The notes under the pieces: generated by a model | Told to the model about the DNA's origin: nothing | Database searches by the model: none | What the model saw: only the letters and a program-made list of their open reading frames with translations | Program-made: the position numbers and the translations under genes | Source: Malania oleifera | Lineage: Eukaryota; Streptophyta; Magnoliopsida; Santalales; Ximeniaceae | DNA: 64,000 nt | Direction: 5' to 3' | Assembly: GCF_029873635.1 (NCBI RefSeq) | Contig: NC_080422.1 | Location: 10,261,764 to 10,325,763 of the forward strand | Part shown: positions 25,301 to 32,239 of the stretch, one piece after another | Position numbering within the stretch: position 1 is the first letter of the stretch | Layout: each line of letters starts with the position of its first letter

Positions 25301-26829
25301 CATTACTCCTGCACTTAATCGAGAACCTGAGGATTTTCGTGGGTCTACTCATCTCTCAAACTCTTTACTGCAGAATCAACTGCTTCCACCTGATCATTTG
25401 CAGTTACAACAGTTGCAATTTGGGCATTCACTTGTCGGCAATGAGTATGGAAGGTTTCCAGCAATACAGAGACATGTAAGCAGATCTCCAATTGCAATTC
25501 AGGCTCTTCCAGCCCAGACAGTGACACCTGGACCACAACAACGATCTAGAATTCCTTTGAATCCCTTGGTTCCCACCAGTTCCTCTATTGCTTCACAGGC
25601 ATCCCCATCTGTGGCACCCACTGCTGATGGCTTCAATACTCTTGGCACTGATGTGGAGAGGCAGCAGCATATTTCTAGATCACTGGTGAATCCCGTCGAG
25701 GCGTCAGACATGACTTCATCATCATTGCATCACTTAGCCTCCCAGGTAACATTTATTTTCAGCCCTTCTGGATTGTGTGGCACATTATATAGTTTTGCAG
25801 TTTGCCCTGAGTTGGCTAGTGGTGTTAATAGTGACAAGCTTCTGGACCTAGAGTTTAATTGGGTTGGCAGGTTGTTCAAATAGTTGGGCTCTATATTTTG
25901 CTCATTAATGCCTGAAGGGTTAAACTAGTTTTTCATCCACAGGTGTGCACACACTCTGAAAGACTTCATTTTGATCTCGAAAATAATTGAGGAAATGGAA
26001 ACTGATGAAAATTGGCTAAAAATTGGGTCCACTTTTTCTCCTTCCCCCCAAGATCATGCCCCTCATTATCACAAAGATCAAATTTTAATCTATACACTTT
26101 GCTTTTCAACATATAACAAAGTTCATATTCTAAATGTTTCTTTGTAATTTATTTTTCTGGCAGAACTGGAATCATCGAGATCGTTCATTTATTTCGGGTC
26201 AGCCAGTTCAACATGTTGTTGGTCTTGCAGCTCCAACTCAACTCCCAGTTCGCCAAAATTCACATCCACTGCAATCTATGAACAGGATGCCTCATAGCTT
26301 GAGCCAGCCCCCCAGCTTAGTCAGGTCATCAACTCAAGGTCCGCAAGGTGGAGTTGGCCACACAGCAGGTTCTGTAAGTAGCCAGCATGCCCAGTATTTG
26401 GCTGCTGCTCACCGAGCCATCCAGCGGGCTGCCCAGGTGCCTCGACAGTCGCCATCTGTGCCTGTTCAGATTCAAACATGCAGAGCAGGCCCATCCTTTC
26501 CAATGCCCCCTGATGGGTTTAGGGGATCAGTTGGGGAGCAAAGAGGGAATGCAGGAGGAATGGTGCAACCTGTTTCAAGGGCCGATGGTGTTGTGGATTT
26601 GACATCAGAACAGAATTGGCGTCCCACGGGTCGAATGCGTGGTAGCCTCTCAGGTCAAGCATATTCTGCTGCTCTGAGCCAGTTCATGATTATTCAGCCA
26701 ACCACAACTCAGGCTGCTCAATCTGCAAGGCCCCAACCTACTCCGCCAACCTCATCTGCCAGTATACCTCCACAACTGCAGGCTTTTCTTGCAAACAGCA
26801 GAAATCCTCATGTTCCTCATTCTCAGTAA
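869..26829 (+). CDS. PIAL2: E4 SUMO-protein ligase PIAL1/2-like (SP-RING/MIZ), 5' partial
   Basis: Spliced gene. Exons: 869-934, 10739-10804, 10905-10987, 18219-18270, 18378-18449, 18890-18957, 20674-20722, 20845-20929, 21022-21123, 21221-21272, 23304-23355, 24625-24741, 24816-25745, 26164-26829 (TAA 26827-26829). All introns are GT-AG and every phase joins, giving 819 residues. The start codon and roughly 100 N-terminal residues lie upstream of the window. The SP-RING (about residues 244-280) begins with CKHLQC across the 23304/24625 exon join and continues with WRCPHC. It is followed by ADVIISADGSW and a long Ser/Gln/Pro-rich tail. Two SUMO-interacting-type motifs are present, VLDLTE (24990-25007) and VVDLTS (26590-26607). 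In Arabidopsis, PIAL1 and PIAL2 promote SUMO chain formation and act with MOM1 in transcriptional silencing. Assignment between PIAL1 and PIAL2 is not resolved. Introns 1 (9.8 kb) and 3 (7.2 kb) are expanded by transposons. Confidence 0.95.
1280..1308. repeat. (TA)n microsatellite
   Basis: About 14 uninterrupted TA units next to the 3' tail of the minus-strand LINE in PIAL intron 1. It probably grew from the LINE tail. Confidence 0.85.
1309..2690 (-). mobile_element. LINE (L1-type) 3' half, minus strand, interrupted
   Basis: Read on the minus strand from 2690 down to 1309: the YYLSLFKIP and MRDFL blocks at the end of the reverse transcriptase, a DHLVSWE block, a degenerate zf-RVT segment (VLNKVNTND, about 1845-1870), and a pyrimidine-rich 3' tail with the family motif (1371-1380) and a terminal T/A run. 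Several stops and frameshifts are present. The upstream part of the same element lies at 5960-5746 and ends with GRIALLTAV, which normally sits directly before YYLSLF. The two pieces are therefore one LINE split by the 2691-5745 insertion. Confidence 0.7.
2691..5745 (+). mobile_element. LINE (L1-type), 5'-truncated, nested in an opposite LINE
   Basis: Plus-strand remnant starting inside the reverse transcriptase. The FVDDT catalytic motif is at about 4010-4024, followed by KINFSKSDL, FRIP, RRLEKLMRDFLW (about 4405-4440), GKWLWR (about 4555), KAFVWT (about 5096) and the terminal WLERNSRIFE block (about 5397). It ends with a T13-G8 tract, a pyrimidine-rich 3' region and an ATTT-rich/A tail (5707-5745). 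It carries many stops and frameshifts. A hAT element (2826-3855) sits in it, and a stretch of about 65-70 bp is present twice (2704-2771 and 3936-4000). 5' truncation is usual for LINE insertions. Confidence 0.75.
2826..3855. mobile_element. Non-autonomous hAT element with 8-bp TSD
   Basis: The ends are inverted: taggggtggcaaaac at the left and gttttgccacccctа-type complement at the right. Both subterminal regions are rich in the cgggt / acccg word. The flanks are atctatgg (2818-2825) and gtctatgg (3856-3863), 7 of 8 identical, which fits the 8-bp target duplication of hAT elements. At 1,030 bp with no transposase reading frame it must be non-autonomous. It contains a (TA)n tract at about 3031-3048 and a local duplication around 3500-3535 and 3620-3655. 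Confidence 0.85.
5746..5960 (-). mobile_element. LINE reverse-transcriptase fragment, upstream half of the split element
   Basis: On the minus strand this reads ITYLGHPLEG ... RIALLTAV, the conserved segment after the catalytic domain of plant L1 reverse transcriptase. It continues logically into YYLSLFKIP at 2690 on the same strand once the plus-strand LINE between them is removed. Confidence 0.65.
5961..6564. other. PIAL intron 1, no feature seen
   Basis: AT-rich sequence with a short A-run near 6531. No coding similarity, TIRs or RNA gene recognised. Confidence 0.5.
6565..7375. repeat. Probable hAT-like non-autonomous repeat with degenerate inverted ends
   Basis: The left end (aaaaggtgaaggcataaggc) and the right end (cttcaaaaggcgcacctcg) are imperfect inverted copies, both built around aggcg/ggcat words. 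This resembles a common dispersed plant repeat class rich in AAGGCGC words. A related stretch occurs at about 22860-22920. No convincing target duplication was found, so limits are approximate. Small reading frames inside it look fortuitous. Confidence 0.4.
7793..7990 (+). mobile_element. tRNA-derived SINE
   Basis: The head matches a RNA polymerase III promoter: an A-box-like taggcgcaatggt (7800-7812) and a B-box-like ggttcgagg (7844-7852), preceded by the cctggaggtcac stretch typical of Au-type plant SINEs. The body after about 7855 does not match the Au SINE body I know, so this may be another subfamily. It ends near an A-run at 7984-7990. It lies in sense orientation in PIAL intron 1. It is not a tRNA gene: there is no foldable acceptor stem. 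Confidence 0.55.
7991..8775. other. PIAL intron 1, no feature seen
   Basis: Unique-looking intron sequence. Short open frames at 8468-8719 exist on both strands but show no family similarity. Confidence 0.5.
8776..10110 (-). mobile_element. LINE (L1-type) 3' half, minus strand
   Basis: On the minus strand from 10110 to 8776: KLERIMWDFLWSG (about 10060-10020), SWDL, then a block ending DVRISCLDNSGIFSCKSF (about 9480-9430), a zf-RVT region, and the terminal WVIWLERNAQIFQEH (about 9050-9005) followed by DIQCDWLALLF (about 8905). A pyrimidine-rich tail with ggaatcctcatcc ends at about 8776. The longest open stretch (9352-8876) is 158 residues. The element is broken by several stops. Confidence 0.7.
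10111..10738. other. End of PIAL intron 1 with a CT-rich microsatellite
   Basis: No gene. A polypyrimidine microsatellite of ctctcc/ctctct units occupies about 10640-10690, roughly 50 bp before the 3' splice site at 10738. It may act as an extended polypyrimidine tract. Confidence 0.55.
11040..16233 (+). mobile_element. LINE (L1-type) 5' half: ORF1 and endonuclease, no reverse transcriptase
   Basis: The ORF1 region (about 11067-14730) is degraded. Recognisable parts are a RFSVFVPGRGW-type block at 11718-11755, a stretch at 12100-12230 resembling the ORF1 linker, and a DGDGSKAEKG block at 12700. ORF2 starts at about 15500 (LSCNAWCLG, resembling the usual LSWNVRGLG) and runs through YGPN (about 15808), GDFNV (15904-15918) and a DHCP-like block (about 16165), all hallmarks of the L1 endonuclease. 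It stops at an A14 run (16220-16233). Many stops and three long G-runs (13374-13393, 14768-14786, 15685-15699) are present. It occupies most of PIAL intron 3. Confidence 0.65.
12690..12860 (+). repeat. Tandem duplication inside LINE ORF1
   Basis: A unit of about 66 bp beginning caattggatggcgacggaag (12691) and ending near ttgcattgctct (12756) recurs at 12793-12859 with a few changes. The copies are separated by about 36 bp containing a ttcttcttcttc run. A more diverged relative of the end of the unit appears at 14840-14878. Confidence 0.75.
16234..17379. repeat. Intron 3 stretch with degenerate gatcctac repeats
   Basis: Mostly unassigned. At 16610-16735 the words gatcctac, aatcctac and their complement gtaggatc recur about eight times and form an imperfect inverted repeat, suggesting a small foldback or MITE-like element. 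An att-rich microsatellite lies at about 16368-16400. No coding similarity. Confidence 0.4.
17380..17735 (+). mobile_element. LINE 3' end fragment
   Basis: Pyrimidine-rich sequence with the family tail motif gggagatgtcttg at 17628-17640 and a terminal attaaaataaaaatc tail near 17690-17706. This matches the ends of the other L1-type copies in this window. It could be the tail of the 11040-16233 element after an internal deletion, or a separate 5'-truncated insertion. Confidence 0.45.
18763..18782. repeat. (TA)n microsatellite
   Basis: Ten TA units in the intron before the 18890 PIAL exon. Confidence 0.8.
18958..20673. repeat. Intron with a dispersed RTE-like 3' repeat
   Basis: The stretch 19553-19620 (ccttaagtctcactacatgg followed by ggttggctacatgaatcc) matches a widespread plant repeat that I recognise as typical of RTE-clade LINE 3' regions. 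The rest of this 1.7-kb PIAL intron holds homopolymer runs (19283-19297, 19435-19450) and nothing else identifiable. Confidence 0.45.
21780..22700 (+). mobile_element. Possible LINE ORF1 fragment
   Basis: In PIAL intron 10 (21273-23303). The plus strand gives broken frames resembling LINE ORF1 (a VERI.Q segment near 21885, then SLNGAGGLSPSEVE near 22520), with no single open frame. Limits and orientation are inferred and no catalytic domain is visible. The 155-residue opposite-strand frame at 22293-22760 looks like a shadow. Confidence 0.3.
23304..24741 (+). other. PIAL2: SP-RING (MIZ) zinc-finger coding exons of PIAL
   Basis: Two exons (23304-23355 and 24625-24741) together encode the zinc-binding SP-RING that recruits the SUMO E2 SCE1. 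The C-x-H pair comes from the first exon (23341-23349), and the Cys, CPHC and following residues from the second. The intron between them is 1,269 bp and contains a 487-bp hAT-type element that ends 76 bp before the second exon. All zinc ligands expected for this family are present. Confidence 0.9.
24062..24548. mobile_element. Non-autonomous hAT (MITE-like) with perfect 8-bp TSD
   Basis: Flanked by gtcttaca at 24054-24061 and 24549-24556, an exact 8-bp duplication. The ends are imperfect inverted repeats: cattgtttgcaaacccgaac at the left and the complement of cgtggttttaaaaactggac at the right, followed by ccggt-rich subterminal sequence on both sides. 487 bp, no coding capacity, internal (TA)n at 24364-24391. 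It lies in the intron inside the SP-RING of PIAL. Confidence 0.85.
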
Positions 26830-28237
26830 TTATTCGAATGACAGAGTCAGCATGTCGGACAGAAGTAATTTCTGAGGCTGTATATATTACGGCCAATTTT
26901 ATTTTATTTTATCTTTCTTTTTTTTTTAAAAAAAAATATCTGGCCGATTTTGTATACCACGGTCACCTTGTACAGCTTCCAACTTTTTCCCTGGGGAAAA
27001 AATTAGGGCTACAGACTTAAATTGAGTTGGTAATGAGGGTACACTGGGTTTGGTTCCTGGTTATCAATATGATGTTGATGGTTGCATTGTGGATCCCTAT
27101 GTAAGAGCTCTTTTGCCCCCTCTTCATTCTTTCTTTTTGGCTAACTTTTCATATTGGTTACGAGGGGAATAGATGGCTTGTTACTGGATATCACAACTTG
27201 TAAGCTTATGATGTATAATTTTAATCTTTTATCCATGATTTTGTTTAGTAGCGTATGAGTTAATATTACGTGCTCTTGAAGTGTATGACGCAGAGTTGCC
27301 ATCCATGGGGCATCTAATTCGTCGTCCATGGACATTTTTGGTTAAATGGATTTGTATCGTTGAAAGTTTTTACAATGATTCCAAAGAAAGGTGTACTGAT
27401 TGCAATTAGTTAGAAATATTTCTCCTTCTGTATGCGAGAATCCAAACTTTTTCTCCTACTTCAAAGAATACTTCAGAGGAGCTCTACTTGTATAAAAGAG
27501 TCTTTTGGCTTTGGTAAGTGTTGTACAAAACATACCATGACAATATCACCCAATTGGAAAAGAGCCTTAGGAGGTCTCGGTGCCTCTAGAGGATCTCTTT
27601 GACATTCCAGTTAAAAAGGGAAGAGAGAAGTATGAGAGGTGGAAGGAGATTCTTGTTGCCTGCCTTTGTTAGCCCTCTTCACCAGTTTTTATAAGTGAAT
27701 TGGTTTGGTTTAAAGTTCAGTTGGAGTACCAAATTCACCGCATCATGTCATCCACAGTTGAAAATTTCTGTACTGCTTGCAGAGTGGTCCATCACATGGT
27801 GTGGATATCTAATTGATCCATTTCTTGAAAATTATCTTGTTCTTCGCTCTACATAGAGTGATTTAAAATTTTATCTTCCTTTCTTAAATAAAAAAAATTC
27901 CTACCTCAATCATATCAAAATATTCTCATATTTTTCTAGTTATTTTGGCCTTTTTAGGCATGGAAAAAAAAAATGCTTATTCAAATTTATGCAGGTAAAG
28001 TAAAGTAGTTCTATCATAATGAACTAGTTTGTATGCTACTTCAATCATGAATGACAATATGTTGCTAAATCTAGAAGAATTTAACGGCTCAAGCTTTAGA
28101 TGTATCTAATATTGTATTTCCAATTTCTTCCAATTCACATAACTTTGTAACTTTGATATATCATTTGTCATCAATTTTTTCCTTCAATTGTGTTAGTAGG
28201 TAGGTTATCAAAAGTTAACATAAATGATGAACGGTAA
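26830..28237. other. PIAL 3' region and intergenic sequence
   Basis: Presumed PIAL 3' UTR just after the stop, then AT-rich sequence up to the Mutator TIR. No further gene was seen; frames in 26838-27335 lack similarity. The polyadenylation site cannot be fixed by eye. Confidence 0.5.
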
Positions 28238-28519
28238 GGTTAAAGATAACTATGGTCATTGCACTTGTCACTTAAAATTCGATTGCCTCACTATACTTTA
28301 ATTTCTACAAATGTGCTTATTAAAGTTGGATTAGTTCAATGTCATAAAAAATTCAACCGATGTGGGAGAGGAGACAGAATACCTCACCGATGTCCCAGTT
28401 AGCACCTCTCATCGCCTAGTCAGCACCCATATACATTGCTCAACATCTCCTTCACAAATGGGAGTAATCACAATCCACAAACTTCAATGACTCAAACAAA
28501 CTCTAAGTCCTCGTTTGGA
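28238..28519 (+). repeat. MULE left terminal inverted repeat
   Basis: Inverted match to 40491-40645 and 52588-52720. The clearest block is cacaaatgggagtaa (28453-28467), exactly complementary to 40541-40555. The gacagaatacct block (28373-28384) is complementary to 40627-40638. The outer part (28238-28360) matches 52588-52720, for example tacaaatgtg... versus ...attcgtagaaatt. Confidence 0.75.
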
Positions 28520-28624
28520 CGAACCCTAGATGCACGAAACCTTCTTGAGATGCCTTCCTTGACCTTCACCTCTCATTTTCCTACAATTTTTGTCACATAG
28601 AAATGAAACGCTAAGTCAATAGAG

Positions 28625-29121
28625 GAGGAATACAACATGCCTAGTTTGAACACCAGGAGCCACTAATGACATATTGTCATCTAATATGCTACTATGGCAA
28701 TACAATTATTGTAAAAACATCATGTATTAATGCTTAATCCTTGCAGGAGATTCCTTGGATGTAGAAATTAATAGGGTAATATGAATATTATTGAGAAATT
28801 TTAGTTTTCTATATTGTTGGTCTTTGTTTTCTCATTTATTAAATGTGTTTTGTTTTTATATTTGTTGTGCAGGTGGGTAGATCATGTGAGTATTTTAGGT
28901 GGTACAATGTGGCTTTGGAAAGAAGAGAAAAGGAGGTCACTCTTGGCTTGCTTCGGAAAATGAAGAGGCTTGAAAAGAAATTGGCAATGGGAAACCTTAA
29001 AGTGAAGATCTTGTGTGTTGAGGGTGGTTTTTATGTTCATATTATGTGTAATGGTTTAGTGGATGAGGATTATATCCAACTTTGGGAATTTGAGGATGGT
29101 GTCCCTAGCATAGGCATATAG
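28625..29121 (+). pseudogene. GRF-type zinc-finger gene, degraded, in the second-gene position of the MULE
   Basis: Two exons can be traced. The first (about 28625-28770) contains a decayed GRF half: a Cys near 28686, GNTIIVKTS, then after a one-base frame change NPxRRFLGC (28736-28762), with the family's NPGRRF Gly replaced by Cys and a stop right after. The second starts at the acceptor ending at 28872 and reads VGRSCEYFRWYN then EVTLGLLRKMKRLEKK, ending at the stop at 29119-29121. GRF zinc fingers bind nucleic acid and occur in plant nuclear proteins and transposon-linked ORFs. The frame break and the lost CxC ligand indicate a pseudogene. Its position just inside the left TIR and its rightward orientation parallel mudrB. 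Confidence 0.6.
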
Positions 29122-29929
29122 CAATGTAATGTAACAGTGGTGGCTTCTGTTGTAATGACATTTAGTTACGTGGTCATATGGCTTCCTTTTTGTTGTTGTA
29201 ATGTTGGAAGCAACAATATGACAACTGTTGTCTTGTAAAAAAAAAAAAAAATTAAACTGGCAATGAAGATGATATCTGTGTTGACTTTGGTATGAGGATG
29301 ATTTTACTTGAACTGTAATGTATTATAATATAATAATTGTGTTTTTTTATGTAATGGTTGTGGTTTTTGTTGTAAATATGCCATGGGAATTTATTGCAAT
29401 TGTGGTGTTTTTTACTTGTTGTGAAGGCATATTTTGGAAGCAAAGTGAACTTGTGCAAGGTGGCAATGATGTCATTTTCCATGTTTGTGTAAGTTGCAAA
29501 TACAAAATTGTTTGCAGTAATGACTGTGAGTTGCAAATGCAATTAGCTATGCTCGTTTAAGTTAGTCATATTGTGCTCAAGTAGTTCAACATTTCAATTG
29601 CATAAACATTAAAAGTAGTTCATTTTGAAAAGGTAATGAGTAGGGATGAACAAACCTTTCATTTGTATAAAGAGAAAATACAAAGTTGTTCTCCATTACC
29701 AAACACCAAACTCCTTGAGCACCCCCATTACACCAAAAAAAAAAAAAAAAAACCCAAAATTGTCCCCCAAAGTGGGGATGAAGAGGGATCATAAAAAATT
29801 TTTTAAAAAACAGAAGAAGAAAAAGACATGTTGTCCTCCAAACGGGGATTAATAAATAAAAAAAATCTTATGTTCCATTAAAATAAATTGATTTTTTAAT
29901 CACAAATTCTTCTTTTTTTAGCTACTGTT
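29122..29929. other. Region between the two converging MULE genes, nothing identified
   Basis: AT-rich with gttgttgtaatg repeats near 29150-29230, an A-run at 29237-29250 and an A18 run near 29738-29755. No family similarity in the short frames on either strand. It probably holds the two 3' UTRs. Confidence 0.45.
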
Positions 29930-30460
29930 GCCCACACCATGTGCTTGCCCTTGTACCCTGTTATTGTTGTTGATGTATCATGTCTTGGCCTTGTGCTTGC
30001 TCTTCTACCCTACTATTGGTGCCTCACTCCATGTGCTTGCGCTTGTACCATGTTGCTGCCTTACTCCATATGTTTGCCCCTGTACACTGCTACTACTGCT
30101 ACCTTCCAAGACTTGGCCTTGTGCTTGCCTTTCTACCCTACTATTGTTGTTGCTTCTCAGTCCATATGCTTGCCCTTGTACGCTGCTGCTGCTGCTACCT
30201 TCCAAGACTTGGCCTTGTGCTTGCCTTTCTACCCTGCTATTGTTGTTGCCTCTCAGTCCATATGCTTGCCCTCGTACGCTGCTGCTGTTGCTGCTACTGC
30301 TGCCTCCCATGCCTTGGCTTTATGCTTGCCCTTCTCACCTACTATTATTGTTGCCTCCTAATCCATATGCTTGCCCTTCTACCCTACTGTTGTTGCTGCT
30401 TTCCATGCCTTGGTCTTATTCTTGCCCTCCCATGAAAGTATATTTCCTTACTTTTCAGCT
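29930..30460 (-). repeat. 96-bp tandem repeat, probably the C-terminal coding repeat of the MULE protein
   Basis: Unit starts at 30065, 30161, 30257 and 30362 (spacings 96, 96 and 105 bp, all multiples of three), with worn copies on both sides. On the minus strand each unit encodes 32 residues containing a Ser run, QGQAYG, NNNSRVE and QAQGQ; the open stretch is 30310-30005 (101 residues). The plus strand is also open (29928-30482) because the repeat keeps phase in all frames. It lies downstream of the transposase on the same strand, so it may be its C-terminal tail, but no exon joins prove this. Confidence 0.55.
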
Positions 30461-30499
30461 ACTACCCTATGACACCCAATAGAATTGGTCGCATTTAAG

Positions 30500-31188
30500 T
30501 GAAATGGAAATAAGGTGAGTTCCCTGATATGTTTCAGTAGTGACCTTCGGGTTGTCAAATGTATCAGAGCAGAGGGGTGCTACTTGTATGGGCGGGTAAT
30601 CACTCATATCCTTAAGCAATCTCATGGGTAAAATACCTTGCATGTGTTTGAATAGAATCAGAAAATGATTTCAGAAATTATGTTAACGATTTTCAAATGT
30701 TAAATATTATTTTGTTATATAAACTCATGTTAGCCACATACTGTTTTAATATATTGTTTATTCCCTTACTGAGATGTGTCTCACCCGAGTATGAATTTAT
30801 CTTTTTCAGGACCTTCATGAGATCGAGCTTAGAGAGCTCGAGTTGTTACAACATTTTTGAGAAAAAAATGGTATAATTTTGATGATATTATGGGATGTCT
30901 ACATTTTATATTTTATATTTTATGTTTTATATTTTACGTATTTTGAGAAATGGGTGGTTGTGAATACTGGAAGTGTAGGTTATGTTTTGGAGATATGTAT
31001 ATATGTGAATACAGGTGGATGCATGGTTTATTATGATGTATAGATAGGAGTAGAAAACTCTAGTATTATGTTTGCTGAAAGATTATATTTATATTTTCTG
31101 CTGTATGAGTGATATTAGAATGTAGACTATCAGGTAAATGAATGGATTAGTAGCACTCTAGACCCACTTTGAGGGTTGTGGCGTTACA
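30500..31188 (+). mobile_element. Gypsy-type LTR 3' fragment
   Basis: Contains ttactgagatgtgtctcacc (30774-30793) followed by a tttcagga block, a signature also found at the same place in the gypsy LTRs at 38177 and 48118. It ends ggcgttaca at 31180-31188, the expected ..CA terminus. The 5' boundary is approximate. No internal region is attached, so it is a truncated LTR. Confidence 0.5.
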
Positions 31189-31554
31189 CTCTAAATTGAT
31201 TTAGGGTTTTTGAAATTGAAATTACAAATTAGGACCTTGACTTAGTATGTGATGATTTCAAAACTACAGGACCATATTAGATGAGAACTGATTTTTGAGT
31301 TTTTTTTTTTTGAAAATGAAAATAAACTTGAAAGAACATATTATGAAGGATGACGACTCTAAAATTGAAGGACCACACCATAGGGACTCCACTAAAGATG
31401 CTTGAGGGGAATTTAAAAGTACTCAACTTTTCTTTTGAATATCTCGAGGTAGCTAGGGTCTTAATTTTAAAATTTTGGGCCCTTTAGGTTTCAAAGCTAA
31501 GTCCTGTTTTGCTGGGTTTGCTCGGGGTGGCCTAGTTAAAATTAGGGTGTCGAC
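31189..31554 (+). mobile_element. Possible second LTR fragment
   Basis: Ends attagggtgtcgaca (31540-31554). Its reverse complement starts tgtcgacaccctaat, a start seen in plant gypsy LTRs. Otherwise unassigned. It sits directly against the preceding LTR end. Confidence 0.3.
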
Positions 31555-31651
31555 ACAAATAAAACCAAATGTAGGAAAACCAAAGCAAGAGTGTTGCAAT
31601 GAAGCAAAATGAAACCAAGTGTATGACAATCAAAGTAAGGGAATGATGCAC

Positions 31652-32208
31652 TGTTATATTTGTGGGTGCCTTTTATACTTAGTGGGATCACAAACAAAGG
31701 AAGGAAAACATGTGAGAGAAGTCTTCTTTTGTTGGCAGCAGAAGACTTGTCGACGAGTGCCCTGTGCTCATCGACGAGTAGATACCAAGAGTCTGAAAAT
31801 CTTAGAGTTAAAGATTCATAAATGAGAGGATAGACTCGTCGACGAGTGGACTTCTTTGTCTTGTCGACAAATCTCCTATTCTCGTCGACGAGTGTGCTTG
31901 GGCTGCGAGAAGAAATTCAAATTTAGAATTTGAATGTTGGGGTAATTGGAGGGAAACCTCCGAAGGAATGTCTATTTATCTCATCTGAGGGTATTGTGAG
32001 ACATGAGAGAGATCTTTGTGAAGTGTATTGTGTATTCTCAAATTTATTAGTGAAATTTTTGTGTCGATTGCTTCCGTGGATGTAAGCTTTGTTGAACCAC
32101 GTACATCTTATTGTTGTTCTTGTTATTTCATGTTTTATGGTTGAGTTTGATTTGCTTGTTACGTTTTTATTCTGTTGTGAATCTTGTATTTGATCCATTA
32201 TTACAACA
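31652..32208 (+). repeat. Left LTR of the 31652 copia element
   Basis: Carries a cluster of GTCGAC-type palindromes at 31749, 31770 (ATCGAC), about 31815 (decayed), 31838, 31863 and 31884, each within a ctcgtcgacgagt-like context. Confidence 0.8.
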
Positions 32209-32239
32209 AATTGGCTAAGGCTCTACTTGGCATTCAACC

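Noticed and set aside
25746..25883. Extension of the large PIAL exon to the stop at 25881-25883
   Set aside because: A good gt donor at 25746 and an in-phase exon at 26164 restore the family's C-terminus. The extension is intron, at most a retained-intron form.
28220..28228. Certain 9-bp MULE target duplication (ataaatgat / ataaataat)
   Set aside because: One mismatch, AT-only words, and the left copy is offset from the TIR end; kept only as a possibility.
29928..30482. 184-codon plus-strand reading frame
   Set aside because: It is open only because the 96-bp repeat keeps phase. It is Leu/Cys-rich without a family, and the minus strand fits the MULE orientation better.
31749..31889. GTCGAC clusters as SalI linker or cloning artefacts
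   Set aside because: Sites are embedded in diverged LTR copies, vary by substitution, and recur in several LTR families.
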